Positions 12,834 through 23,283 of a DNA stretch of 64,000 nucleotides are shown here, piece by piece. The DNA is from Microthyrium microscopicum (lineage: Eukaryota; Ascomycota; Dothideomycetes; Microthyriales; Microthyriaceae), in contig MU004231.1 in assembly GCA_010405405.1 (NCBI GenBank), positions 2,161,249 through 2,225,248 of the forward strand, given 5' to 3'. Each line of letters starts with the position of its first letter. Position 1 is the stretch's first letter. Under the pieces are notes generated by a model that searched no databases, was not told the origin of the DNA, and saw only the letters and a list, made by a program, of their open reading frames with translations. Both the position numbers and the translations under genes were made by a program.

Positions 12834-13682
12834 ATGGCACCATCCCGAACAAGCAAGCGCGCCGCGACCGAAGACGCTGAGGGCGCTCAGCCTGCCAAAC
12901 GCATCCGAAAACTAACTTGGAAGGCAAAGGAGGCAGCGGCGGTCAAAACCGCAGCTATCAAAAACAGACAGCGTGCAGTGCCCAAAAAGCTGAAGGTAGC
13001 AGCTCCAGCCATTACTTCGGCTTCGTCCTCTCTTCTTACACCCATCGCTTCCTCTAATTCTTCTACTTCTTCTCCTCTGCCACCTTCGGCAACCCGCAAG
13101 GGTCAAGCTGAAGAGCCTCTCAACCTCCATCCAGCAAAACCGTCACTACCAAAACCGGCAGCTCAAGTGGGAGCTACTGGCAAGCCCCTTCGATGGGCAA
13201 CAAAGTCCAAGGAACTCGCCAGCCTACGTAAGGCCAAGCGCCGTGTCAAGTGGCAGACAGCCAACCGGCGCTTGCAAACTGTATTCGAAACGGAATTCAC
13301 GTTAGACGGCGTCAATGCCATAATCAGAGCAGCACGTAAGAAGCGAGAGGCATGTGAGGAGCAAAACGCTGTAGGGAGCAGTCAAAACGCTGCCACACCA
13401 CCCTCACCATCGTCAACACCACCAGCGGAAGTAGTAGATACAGCACCCAAACGGTCGGTACGAATCGCCCAGAAAGGAAGTCAGGCCCCGCCCCAGCCTG
13501 ACCCAGTCACAGCCCCGCCAAATCAACAACTTTCTCCACGACGTTCTGGCCGCAACCATCCTACACCGCAACATCCTCGACCACAACTAAAACCATCATC
13601 CAAAGCTGGAAAGAAGCCAGCAGGCGTGACCAAAGCTTCGTCAAGACGAAAACCAAAGGCTCGCACTACGAACATTCAATAA
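12834..13682 (+). CDS. Basic Ala/Pro/Lys-rich protein; probable N-terminal tail of the RCC1 homologue
   Basis: Begins with ATG in strong context (acaATGgc) giving MAPSRTSKRAATED, and runs 282 codons to TAA at 13680-13682. It is rich in Lys, Arg, Ala, Pro and Ser, with nuclear-localisation-like clusters (PAKRIRK near residue 21, KAKRRVK near 142) and little hydrophobic core. Fungal RCC1 proteins carry just such a basic tail before the propeller. The next ORF, an RCC1 propeller, starts nine bases after this stop and is in the same reading frame. A phase-0, 72-bp intron from 13626 (GTGACC donor, weak) to 13697 would remove the stop and join the two. I therefore suspect one gene; separate genes or a stop-codon change remain possible. 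Confidence 0.6.
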   Translation: MAPSRTSKRAATEDAEGAQPAKRIRKLTWKAKEAAAVKTAAIKNRQRAVPKKLKVAAPAITSASSSLLTPIASSNSSTSSPLPPSATRKGQAEEPLNLHPAKPSLPKPAAQVGATGKPLRWATKSKELASLRKAKRRVKWQTANRRLQTVFETEFTLDGVNAIIRAARKKREACEEQNAVGSSQNAATPPSPSSTPPAEVVDTAPKRSVRIAQKGSQAPPQPDPVTAPPNQQLSPRRSGRNHPTPQHPRPQLKPSSKAGKKPAGVTKASSRRKPKARTTNIQ

Positions 13683-13691
13683 GACTTCAAC

Positions 13692-14999
13692 ATGAAGCCA
13701 AAGACTAAGCCACCGCGTATTCTCAACAAACTTCCTACTGAAGTGTATAAACTTCTAGTTTGTGGTACTGGAGAGTCTGGAGAGCTTGGATTGGGACCCA
13801 ATGAATCGAAAATCATAACTCGGCCTCGAGAAATTCCCACCACTGGCATCATTCACCTTTCCTCCGGACCTGTCCATACCACTGTTGTGACTCAGAACGG
13901 TCAAATCATGAACTGGGGTATCAATGACGACTCCGCTCTTGGCCGCAACACATCATTCTCACCATCCCTTTCCGAAAGCACTGAGTCTGATGCTACTGAC
14001 TCACTTAACCCACACGAATCTGTCCCAACTCTAATTCCTGATGCTTCATTCCCGCAGAACACCATATTCGTCCAGTCTACTTCAGGACAGAGCTGTACTT
14101 TCGCACTTACTACCACCGGTCTTGTCTACGGATGGGGCACTTTCCACGATAATGCTGGTACACTCAGCTTCACCATCGATGCCGATGACAAAGTAGTGAC
14201 CAAAGCTCAACGACCAATCCTGATCCAACACCTCAAGAACATCGTTTCAATTTCAGCTGGCAACAATTTCTGCTTGGCTTTGGACGAGAAGGGAGCAGTC
14301 TTTGGCTGGGGAATTGGCCAGCAATCACAACTGGGCAAGCGCCTTATTGGCCGCCGTGTCGAACAGTCACTTATTCCGTCTCGAATTCCACTACCGCCAA
14401 GCAAGAAGATGAGATCAATTCATACCACTAGCAACACAGCTTTTGCGATTGATCGAGACGGTAGCATTTGGGCATGGGGCCTAAACAATACTTGCCAAAC
14501 AGGTATTGCACCCGGAACAGGAGAACACGAGGTTGTTGCGCCCACCAAAGTCTCAGCCCTGGCAAACCTGAATATAGTGTCGATAGCTGGCGGTGCAAAT
14601 CATACTATTGGAATGACTCGAGCTGGTGAGGCCTATGTGTGGGGTGCTTTTGCTCATGGTCAAACTGGCCTGGAAGCGTCGTCATTACTTCAAGAAGACT
14701 CTCAGGCTATAGGACGCAACGAGGATGGCAAACCTACCTATCATACGCCCAAGAAACTCGATCTCGCCGGTGTCATCGGCGTGGCAGCGGGTTCCAATCA
14801 TACTATGGCTTTTACTCAGGATGGTCGCCTCTACACGTGGGGCTTGAACGATTCTCGTCAATGTGGACTTGGCCCACTCGCTTCAAATCGGATCGATCGA
14901 CCAACTCGTATTGCGAACACTGCGGTCAGCTCTTTGGAAGTCGTTGCTGGTAGTGCTGGTGGTCATTTCAGCGTCTTCCTTGGGCGAAACATGTCATAA
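13692..14999 (+). CDS. RCC1-family beta-propeller, Ran guanine-nucleotide exchange factor homologue
   Basis: Codes for 435 residues, almost exactly a full seven-bladed RCC1 propeller (human RCC1 is 421). Repeated signatures are GTGESGELGLGP near residue 25, NWGINDDSALGRNT near 75, VYGWGTFHDN near 150, VFGWGIGQQSQLG near 205, IWAWGLNNTCQTG, VWGAFAHGQTG and LYTWGLNDSRQCGLG. The wording of blades 2 to 4 matches the Prp20/Pim1/RCC1 subfamily, which charges Ran with GTP on chromatin in the nucleus. The expected basic nuclear tail is missing from this ORF but is encoded directly upstream in the same frame (12834-13682). No intron is needed within the propeller. Confidence 0.88.
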   Translation: MKPKTKPPRILNKLPTEVYKLLVCGTGESGELGLGPNESKIITRPREIPTTGIIHLSSGPVHTTVVTQNGQIMNWGINDDSALGRNTSFSPSLSESTESDATDSLNPHESVPTLIPDASFPQNTIFVQSTSGQSCTFALTTTGLVYGWGTFHDNAGTLSFTIDADDKVVTKAQRPILIQHLKNIVSISAGNNFCLALDEKGAVFGWGIGQQSQLGKRLIGRRVEQSLIPSRIPLPPSKKMRSIHTTSNTAFAIDRDGSIWAWGLNNTCQTGIAPGTGEHEVVAPTKVSALANLNIVSIAGGANHTIGMTRAGEAYVWGAFAHGQTGLEASSLLQEDSQAIGRNEDGKPTYHTPKKLDLAGVIGVAAGSNHTMAFTQDGRLYTWGLNDSRQCGLGPLASNRIDRPTRIANTAVSSLEVVAGSAGGHFSVFLGRNMS

Positions 15000-15002
15000 G
15001 CC

Positions 15003-15533
15003 TGGTGTGAATGTCAAAATGGCTTCGAAATACCGGATGAGTTCGTCTTGGCTGCTGGTTTGCGGCTTGAATTCGCGGGTCATTGGTCAACTGGTCTGGA
15101 CCCCTTTGGTCTTCCTTTTTTCCGTCTCATCGTCTCCTTGATGTACCTGTACTCTTGTGGGCGTTGGCTTGGATACGAACTTCGATGTTCCTTGTTATGT
15201 ATGAGCTTTTAGTACTGAAAGTGTAGCATTAGCGTTCGTGCCAATACCCACAATGCATTTCGATTATTTTTCGTATCGGTGTCTTCTTTCCTCATCATTT
15301 TCATTATCGTAGCTTTTGAATTAAATCGAGCTCTCCGCCGGACTGAAGGTCGAAAAAGTATGAAGTGATGTTGCGCGTGTTCACGTGGAGACGCGATTTG
15401 GAACTTTTGAGGGACACGGTTTCTCATCTTCAACCACACATCTTCAAGATCAGGTTTTTCACTCTTGATGGCCATCCCGGCTTGATCCAATGCGTAGAGT
15501 TGTAAAATACTCTCTCGCAGTGCTTCTAACAAA
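15003..15533 (+). other. Intergenic, RCC1 3' region and ALG14 upstream region
   Basis: I see no gene here. The open frame on the minus strand across 15209-15847 is mostly the antisense of ALG14 and has no recognisable content. Confidence 0.5.
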
Positions 15534-16373
15534 ATGCTATTCTCCACCATCCCAGCCTCCATCCTCCTCATCCTCCTCACCACCCTAATCATCCTAACAA
15601 CCCGCCTACTCCTCATCCTCCCACCATACCGCGGCCCACCTTTACCACGCAAACGGGGCTCTCCTACCCATCTGCTCGTCGTCCTAGGCTCTGGTGGACA
15701 TACCGCCGAAATGCTTACCATGCTCGGTGGCCTGGACACCAAAGCATACACGCACCGCACGTACATCGTCAGCGCCGGCGACCCCATCAGCGCCACCAAG
15801 GCCGCCGCTTTCGAAACTACACTTGTCCAAAGAGCCCTACAGAGCAATCCGAAGGCTAGTGCGGGAGAGCTACGCGCGCTGCAGGGTACATATACAATCG
15901 CGACAGTCCCACGCGCACGTAAAGTCCATCAAAGCTTTCTCACAGCGCCATACACCTGTCTGCTCACTCTGCTCGCCACACTCCGTCTACTTCATGCGCC
16001 ACCGCTCGTTGAACCAGGCAAACAGGGTAGTGCGCCAGGCGCGCCGGACTTGATTCTGACGAATGGGCCAGCGACTTCGGCGATTGTGGTGTATGCAAGT
16101 CTGTTGTTGCGCTTTCTTGGGGCCCGTGGGCATGTGGACACGCGGATCATATATGTGGAGAGTTTTGCGCGCATTGAGAGTCTGAGTTTGACGGCGCGGT
16201 GTTTGGGTTGGGCTGTGGATCGGCTGATTGTGCAATGGGGAGAACTGGCGGGCAAGATGGGTGGGAAGGCGGAGTATGGCGGGTTGCTTGTTATGGCTGC
16301 TTTGGAGAGAGGGAAAAGTGAGAAGAGCAGGAAGTTTGGGAATAATGAGAAGGACATGAGTAATACAAGCTGA
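15534..16373 (+). CDS. alg14: Alg14, membrane subunit of the UDP-GlcNAc transferase for dolichol-linked chitobiose
   Basis: Anchors the catalytic partner Alg13 at the cytosolic face of the ER; together they add the second GlcNAc to dolichol-PP-GlcNAc at the start of N-glycan assembly. The 279-residue protein starts with a strong transmembrane helix (about residues 7-29), then a Rossmann-like start THLLVVLGSGGHTAEML, which is the family signature, and a later DLILTNGPATSAIVVYASLLL segment (about 175-195). RIIYVESFARIESLSL and DRLIVQWGEL are typical of the C-terminal half. Most Alg14 proteins end at a GLLV-like strand; here about 27 charged residues follow (ERGKSEKSRKFGNNEK). Single exon. Confidence 0.92.
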   Translation: MLFSTIPASILLILLTTLIILTTRLLLILPPYRGPPLPRKRGSPTHLLVVLGSGGHTAEMLTMLGGLDTKAYTHRTYIVSAGDPISATKAAAFETTLVQRALQSNPKASAGELRALQGTYTIATVPRARKVHQSFLTAPYTCLLTLLATLRLLHAPPLVEPGKQGSAPGAPDLILTNGPATSAIVVYASLLLRFLGARGHVDTRIIYVESFARIESLSLTARCLGWAVDRLIVQWGELAGKMGGKAEYGGLLVMAALERGKSEKSRKFGNNEKDMSNTS

Positions 16374-16465
16374 ATGTGAGGCTATGTGTTGACTCAAACA
16401 TTTTGCACGGCTCTATCAAGCATAACAAATGTACGGAGGGCGTACCATATATTTGAGCAGACAGG

Positions 16466-16765
16466 ATGACGCTGGTAAGTTCACGATGGACTCAAGTGTA
16501 GAGTACTCCGTATGGCTACTGACTGACTCAATGCTAGCGCTGTAGGCACTCCATTAGTCTCGAAGAGCCACCAGTCTCCATGAGCATGTTCAGCAACAGT
16601 AGTCCAATGAGTCCAATGACTCCTATGGTTTATATGGCGACTACAAAGTCCCGCCTCCGTATATTTCCGCTAGACGACAAATTTTGGCGATTTATCGAAT
16701 CTCACAAGCAGCACTCGCAGCTGAATATGACCGGCGTCTGCTCCATCATGGAACATGGAAAGTGA
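16466..16765 (+). CDS. Possible small two-exon gene, unrecognised
   Basis: A first exon of only nine bases (ATG ACG CTG, 16466-16474) followed by a good intron (GTAAGT donor at 16475, CTGACTGAC branch region, CTAG acceptor ending 16537) and a second exon 16538-16765 gives a 78-residue protein. It contains a Met/Ser/Pro run (SSPMSPMTPM) and a DDKFWRFIESHKQHSQ segment. I recognise no family. The alternative is an unspliced 61-residue ORF from 16580, or no gene at all; ALG14 3' UTR could also occupy this space. Confidence 0.3.
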
Positions 16766-17331
16766 TATTCAGCTAAGCTATTTAACAGACATCATATTGC
16801 CTTTTGGCATCGTTATCATTTATTGATATTATAATAGGAGGCATTCGCGTTTTTCTCGAATCTCGAAAGCAATGTTCGATATTGGACCTACATGTAGCTT
16901 GAAGCTCCCACGTGATGGTCTTGAGGAGAAGTGTCAGTACCAAGTTCCACGTCGGCGGAAGAGCTTTTGAGCTTACTCTACAATAGCTTCAACTCTACCT
17001 TGGACAGTTCGGTGTCCTACTCACTGGGACCTTGTTGAAAGGTAACCTATCACTTGGCTTTTCTGGTATTTGAGAGTATGCATTACATATTGTATCGACT
17101 TGCTGCCCCACGGTGACCAACAAGCTGGTAAGATCTTCCCATAAAAACATGTTTTTAGGACGACATTCGATCAGACCAAAGCTTTCCATGGCTCCCACCA
17201 CACTCGATGGTTCCCATAGCATGCTATGGCCGCAATGACGCATAAGTCATATCAGCGCGTTTTGGCTTTTACAACGTGTTTTTATACTTCAATACTGACG
17301 AATATCAAGAGAACCATCCTCCTAAGGTCAA
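16766..17331 (+). other. Upstream region of the NACHT-ankyrin gene
   Basis: No gene seen. Positions 17205-17265 contain CTCGA-GG-TCCCATAG and, 40 bp later, TCAGCGCGTTTTGG; a similar pair of blocks recurs inside an intron of the following gene at about 20193-20263. Confidence 0.45.
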
Positions 17332-20300
17332 ATGGCCGACCCTATAACCATTGTGGGCTTGGTAGCGAGTGTTGTTCAGCTTATCGACAGCACAATCAAG
17401 ATCGTTAACTTTGCCAAAGATGTCAAAAACGCCACGAAGGAGCAGAGGGAGCTTGCTCTCGAAGCTAGTAGTCTGCTATCACTGCTCATGACTCTACGTT
17501 ATGACCTAGAGCAAATGAAGAAAGATGATGAGAAGTGGTTCACTGCGCTTCAGCTAATTGGTGCCCCTGACGGCCCATTAAAGCAGCTCGAGCAGGCACT
17601 TGGAGAACTCGCGAGGAAAGTTGTGCCTCGAAGGAAGCAGCTCGGTAAGAGCCTGCTTTGGCCGATCGACAAAAAACAAGTCACTACTACAATGGACAAG
17701 ATCGAGAGAATCAAGATGTTGATAGCTCTTGCCTATGAAAGAGATACTTTGTAAGACCAATGCGTCGTTCCTCCGGCTTCCGAACGATCGAGCCTTATGG
17801 ATGCTGTTCCCATCAACTACGCTATCTACCATAACACTTCCTGGTATTTATCGAATACGATGGCAATTGGAGGATTCCTTATTTGAGAAGTGCTATGGTA
17901 GATATCGAAGTCGATGGAATATCGCCCAAACAGCTCAATGGTTCTTGACCCTAATCATTCGACCTCCTATCGATTGCTCACCATCGATAGTGCCTTATCC
18001 CTTGCCATCAAAGCCAACCTAGACGACGTATCGAGAAAAGTTGTAGGAACCGACCAAGCTGTTCAAGTCCTGCAATCACATGTATCGAAACAGGAGAGGG
18101 ACGAGATTTTGTCCTGGCTCTCGCCTTTGGTATACGGTAGTAAACAGAGCGATATCGTCCAAAGATACCAGGAAGGAACAGGCAAATGGCTCTTTGAAGC
18201 TAGCCAGTATCTGAAATGGATATCTGGCAGCGGAAAGATCCTTTGGTGCCCTGGCATGCCCGGTGCTGGCAAAACCACATTGGCTTCGCATATCATCAGC
18301 GAGTTCCAACGCAATCTTGCTGCCCATCCAGAAGTAGAACTTGCATACGCTTTCTGCAGTTATAACGCACAGGATCAAACAGCGACCAATCTTCTCGCCG
18401 GGCTCTTGAGACAATTATTGCACAACAGGGATTCTCTACCAACCTGCGTCACAAGCCTGTATGAATCTCACCGCAATAAAGGAATAGGTACTCGACCCAA
18501 TCTGTCTGAGATCTCGCAATGTCTTGTTGAGATATTCGGGCTATTCTCAAGAGTCATCATCATAGTCGATGCTTTAGATGAATACGATGAGGGTGACGGA
18601 GTGCGAGATGTCCTGGGTCGTGAGCTTTTGAAGCTGAGCTCTATACACAATGCCCATGTTCTTGTCACGTCTCGGTGGATAACCAGTATTGAGAACCTTT
18701 TTGAAGGCTGTCTGAGATTAGAGATCAGGGCCACAGATCAAGATATCGCCAGGTATCTGGAGACAAGAATGGAAGGATCTTCACGATTACAGAGAATTAT
18801 CAAGGAAGACCCTCAAATCAAAGAAAGCATCGTAACAACTATCGTGGAGCGATGCGAAGGAATGTATGACAAAAGATTCTTTCCTCTTTTACAGTTCACC
18901 AGTTACCTAATGTTTTATCACTGAGATCAGGCTACAAATCAGGAAGGCTAACTTGCTCTTTACTATCAGGTTTTTACTGGCGCAGCTTCACATGGATTCG
19001 CTGCAGACGAAAGCAAACGTCAAAGCCATAGGGAACGCCCTTCAAACTATTCCTAGAAAACTAGATGATACTTATGACCTTGTAATGGACAGAATCGAGA
19101 GCCAGAACGAAGACGATGTACTACTGGCGAGGCAGATGTTAGCCTGGTTAACCTACTCTATTGGGACGATGACAGTGGTCGAACTCCAGCATGCTTTGGC
19201 GGTGCATTTCAATGGAAAGGAGTTTGACCAAGCCTTGATCGACAAGGAGACGATGCTCTCAATTTGTGCCGGAATTGTGACTGTTGAGGAAGAAAGCAAC
19301 AAAATCAGGTTCATACATTATACAACACAAGAAGTAAGGTTCCCCCACTTCCGTGATACCAGAATGCTTAAAGACGATCGACAACAACAAGATATGCGGT
19401 GGATGTCATCGCAGAGGATTGCTTTCTATAGACTGCGTTCATGATCGGATGTTGTAGTTCCCCTCGAGGACGATGGCTCCTATGTAGTGTGATGAGATGT
19501 TACCACGAACCGACTCCGGCTCACATTAACTCTGATTGTCGATTTATGCTGACAAATTTCAGTATTTCCGGCGAATTCGCAAAACAATTTTTCCGCAAGC
19601 AGAGCATGACATATGTAAAGTTTGCATGACCTACCTTCACAGAGATGAAGTTGCAAAGATAGACAGCAAAGATATCGAGATATTCAAGCTACGAATGAGA
19701 TCACATCCACTGCTCGAATATGCTGCAAGCTACTGGGGGCTTCATGCCAGAGGAGAGGTCGCAACATCACTGGAAACAAGCATTATCAGCTTTCTCAAGG
19801 ACGATTCAGCAGTTCAGACGGCAACACGAATGATGTTTTACGACAGAACTCGATCAGATGCTAAGCGCACAACAAGGGGTATTCATATTGCAGCATATTT
19901 TGGACTCGAGCATATAGTATCACGTCTTATAGAAGATGGGATCGATGTTGATCGCAAAGATATGCATGGCCAGGTAAGATTCTTTATGCGAACACAATTT
20001 TCAAGGAATGGTCCCGAAAGCTCGTGCGTATATTCGACTGCTATTGCGGCTGTCAAATGCTATGGGTCCCATCAAAGGGGGTGGTATCCCTTAGAAGTGA
20101 TGGTTCTCATAGGACATGACGGATTTTTAAACAAAGCTCAATTTCCCTGACTGGGCTATATGAATCTATATCGCTTGGGAATTGCTTTCGCGCTCGAAGG
20201 CTCCCATAGTACGCCACAGCAATTATCTCGGATGAGGCAAATACACTTTTCAGCGCGTGTTGGTATCAACTTATGACATTGCACTAACATATACCAGACT

Positions 20301-21590
20301 CCATTGCACTTTGTTGCATCAAAAACCCCGAGCCCTGTTCAACAGCGTATTGTAGAGTTACTTCTGGATGCTGATCATACTTACAGTCAGACTGCCAATC
20401 CGGTAGCGCAGCAAGATAACCAAAGAGGCAGTAATAGTCCTTCAAATCGTGCCAAAAGTTTGAGAGCGTGGACCTTACTTCATCTCTCGGCAATTTATGG
20501 CAATCCCAACTTCGCACAGCAGGCTGTTAGACGAACAGTCGTCTTACTTGAAGATGATCCCATTGCGAAAGACACCCGTGGCTGGAGCGCACTCCATAGA
20601 GCTGCCTTCCATGGGCAGGAAGAAGCGGTTGAAGTCCTAGTAGAAGCAGGACTTGACATTGATTCCACGGATATCCACGGCAATACAGCTCTGCACATAG
20701 CTACGAGAAGAGGCAAGATATCTGTCATCGAAAAGCTGGCAAAACACCAAGCAAACATGAACCCAAAGAACCAACACGGCGAAAGTCCTCTTCACTACGC
20801 AGCCCTGCCGCGTGGCAACACTACCGACTTCTCATTCGTGCCCATTGCGGAGCTACTTCTGAAGCTCGGAGCAGACGTCAACTCGGCAGATAATAAAGGT
20901 AGAACGCCCTTGTATTGGGTCTGCCTTCCAGAAGATTCTGATAACGAGGCAACGGAATTTCTACTTAGTAAAGGTGCTAAACTGAACATCGATGCAAATA
21001 ATGTTACCCTGCTAAAATGGTCAAATGTTGCACAATCACTACCAGATGAGGCAATCTGGCAGAGCCATGATATCAGCCCAGTGGACGCCCACAATTGGAT
21101 TCCTTCGGACTTGACTTCCTGGAATATACAGGGAAAGGCTAGATTGATGTCCAGTGCCTTGGACGGATACTGGATACTGGAGCAAGGCGTCGATCTTGAC
21201 GAGGATGACAATTGTGACTTTTCTCATTCCTCGATCATGGGCGACGTCTATCGAAAAATAGAAGTTGCTATTGAACTTGATGATACTTGGTGAGCAGAAG
21301 ACATTAACATCTACTTTTATCTTTCTAACAGATGTCAACACAGGCTCCAAAAAGATATCAGAGGGATGTGGAGGCTCGCCGTCGAGTTTACTGAGGGAAG
21401 TACGGGTCCCCAGCTGCTTTATGACACTGCTTGGAGACTAAAGACTGCCGCGGAAACGATTGAAGACGGAGTAGATGAGAAACGCCTCTTGGAATTGATG
21501 AAGGAGGTCGATGAAACACTACGGGAGATTCACCTCATTATGGAGAATGTAAGAGCAGGAGTAGAAGCATACTATGATTTTCGAGTATGA
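17332..21590 (+). CDS. NACHT-ankyrin STAND protein (fungal NLR-like receptor)
   Basis: Six exons fit: 17332-17750, 17991-18863, 18970-19333, 19563-19973, 20298-21289 and 21344-21590, giving exactly 1,101 residues in frame. An N-terminal helical domain (MADPITIVGLVASVVQLID) is typical of fungal STAND proteins and resembles HeLo/SesA-like death-effector domains by eye. The NACHT NTPase has Walker A GMPGAGKTTLAS (about 228) and Walker B VIIIVDALDE (about 328). At least four ankyrin-type repeats follow (GWSALHRAAFHGQ, GNTALHIATRRGK, GESPLHYAALPRG, GRTPLYWVCLPED), then an unrecognised tail. Such proteins sense non-self or invaders and act in the cytosol; the ligand is unknown. Four introns are unusually long for this region (240, 106, 229, 324 bp). 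The first junction restores the family-like YERDTFALSLAIKA. The last acceptor is the second AG, because the first would create a stop. Confidence 0.82.
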
Positions 21591-22242
21591 TATTTCACTT
21601 CTCTCTGCTCCGCCCTCATTATCAAGCTTTCACATGCCGGTGCACTTTGTGCAATATGCACCAGTTCTTGACAAGCCAATTTTCGACAAGCACGAACACT
21701 GCTTCCCAATATCAAAATTCAGGTGGTTTTCAAGGTTCTGTCTACCAAAGACCGGAACGATTGTCTATCATGATAAAGCGCATAAACTGAAGTCTATGTT
21801 CAAAACACCAAGAACCTAAACTCTGATCGTTTTCTTCTCAACTTCAGCCTACCCCTGAGAGATCATGTGAATCCGCGCGGTTTCTTTTGATCCCATTGTT
21901 TTATATGTTTGTGCTGACATTGTCCCATTGTATCACGAAACGCAGTGCCTCACCACTTCTCGCCCACGACGGCCTTCCAGAGCTCTTCAGCAAAGACCAA
22001 TGCGCACGCTTCGCCGACACTCTCTGCGCTTCTTGGCGTGATCGCCTGACACCATCTTTGCAATTCTCGCACCAATGACTGCTTAGCCTCCTTTTTGGAC
22101 TTGTACGAATGAATCATGGCCCCTAACGCGATGAAATCCGCCTGTAGAAATTCGATGCGGGTTGTGCTTAGAGCATTGGTGAACTTCTAATCGGACAATA
22201 CCCCTTTGTTTTCTTTTCGTTCGGCGTGATGGCAGTACTTGT
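21591..22242 (+). other. Intergenic between convergent genes
   Basis: Two tail-to-tail 3' regions. Short ORFs here (such as 21574-21819) have no recognisable content, and I see no repeat. Confidence 0.45.
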
Positions 22243-23283
22243 TTAACTCGCCGTAGATACGCTGGATATTTGAGAGAGGGCGGAGGAGGGTGGAAGTTCT
22301 GCGGTATTGGCATTGAGGTACTGGTTCATCGATTCCCAGCTTTCGTGAATGGACATGATGAACTTGTCAATGGTCATAATGCTGTTGTCAAGGCCTGCTG
22401 TCCAGTTGATGGTGAAGTGGAAGAAATGACAAGAACGTATATAGTATCCTGGTAGACTTCTGAAGACCACGTGTTTGAGGTTGGGAAACATGAACTGTAG
22501 ATCGTGCAGACAAAAATTATATGTCTCGCACTGGCACTCTGTAGTAGGTATAACATATTCTGAAATGTCAAAGATAATCTTCCGAATATTTTGCGCCATA
22601 TTGATGTCGAACGGGAATGGAACTCCAAATGGTCTATAAGCAATCAATCAGATGTGTTACGGGGGAATGATGAAGAATGCAAGCCTGCAAGAAAACAAGA
22701 GGTCTGAAGGCAGCTGAAGTGATGTTCGAAGGCTACTGACACAGCGGAAGGATCGAAGACATTATTAAAGTTCTAGATTATGTCAGTGTACTAGTAGGAT
22801 ATCTTGTTCGAAAAAAGGTCTCACCGTGCAGTGGTTATCGGTAGGATCCTGCCGACGACCGAGTCTCATGATGCGAATCAGGCCTCTTCCAAGGTCTGGT
22901 CTTCCGCCCTTGGTATTCAGTTCAAACTGAGCGTACTTAAGTACTAGCCAATGGTACTTCTCGAAAGCTATGAACTCGGCCACCTCTCCTCGGACGCTGT
23001 GCGATGTAACCTTTAGAGCATTTAGAGACTCGGGTAAGGTGAAGTTATACACCATACGACGAAGCTCCAATGGTACTCGAAGGAAGGGAAATCCATTATC
23101 AGATTTCCGGACGACGAGGTTGAAGTTTTCCTGCATTTGGGTTAGTAAGATGTTGTAACGTGTAAATCGAGAACTTTTGACTCCGCAGAATGTACGCACC
23201 ATCTCTCGATTCAAGGCATATTGTTGTCCCAGGTCGGTGAGGAGAAAGCTCTCTGGCACATCATATCTCGCCATTGATGCCAT
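22243..23283 (-). CDS. 2EXR/F-box-like domain protein of unknown function
   Basis: The first exon 23283-23200 (MASMARYDVPESF...) joins 23130 after a 69-bp intron (GTGCGT donor; TTACTAACCCAAATGCAG acceptor region). The reader gets FPFLRVPLELRRMVYNFTLPE, the motif of the large fungal 2EXR family related to F-box heads. The last exon ends at 22243 and includes FGVPFPFDINMAQNIRKI. Between about 22820 and 22640 one or two further introns must lie; a donor GTGAGA near 22827 and an acceptor TTATAG near 22635 are visible, but I could not fix the middle exon (one candidate reads NFNNVFDPSAVSVAF). The family is greatly expanded in plant-associated ascomycetes; no molecular role is established. Some family copies are non-functional, and this one could be. 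Confidence 0.6.

Noticed and set aside
17752-17990. Continuous coding through the first intron of the NACHT-ankyrin gene using a start at 17914
   Set aside because: Splicing 17750 to 17991 keeps frame and gives YERDTFALSLAIKA, which fits the helical linker of the family; the sequence between is not protein-like.
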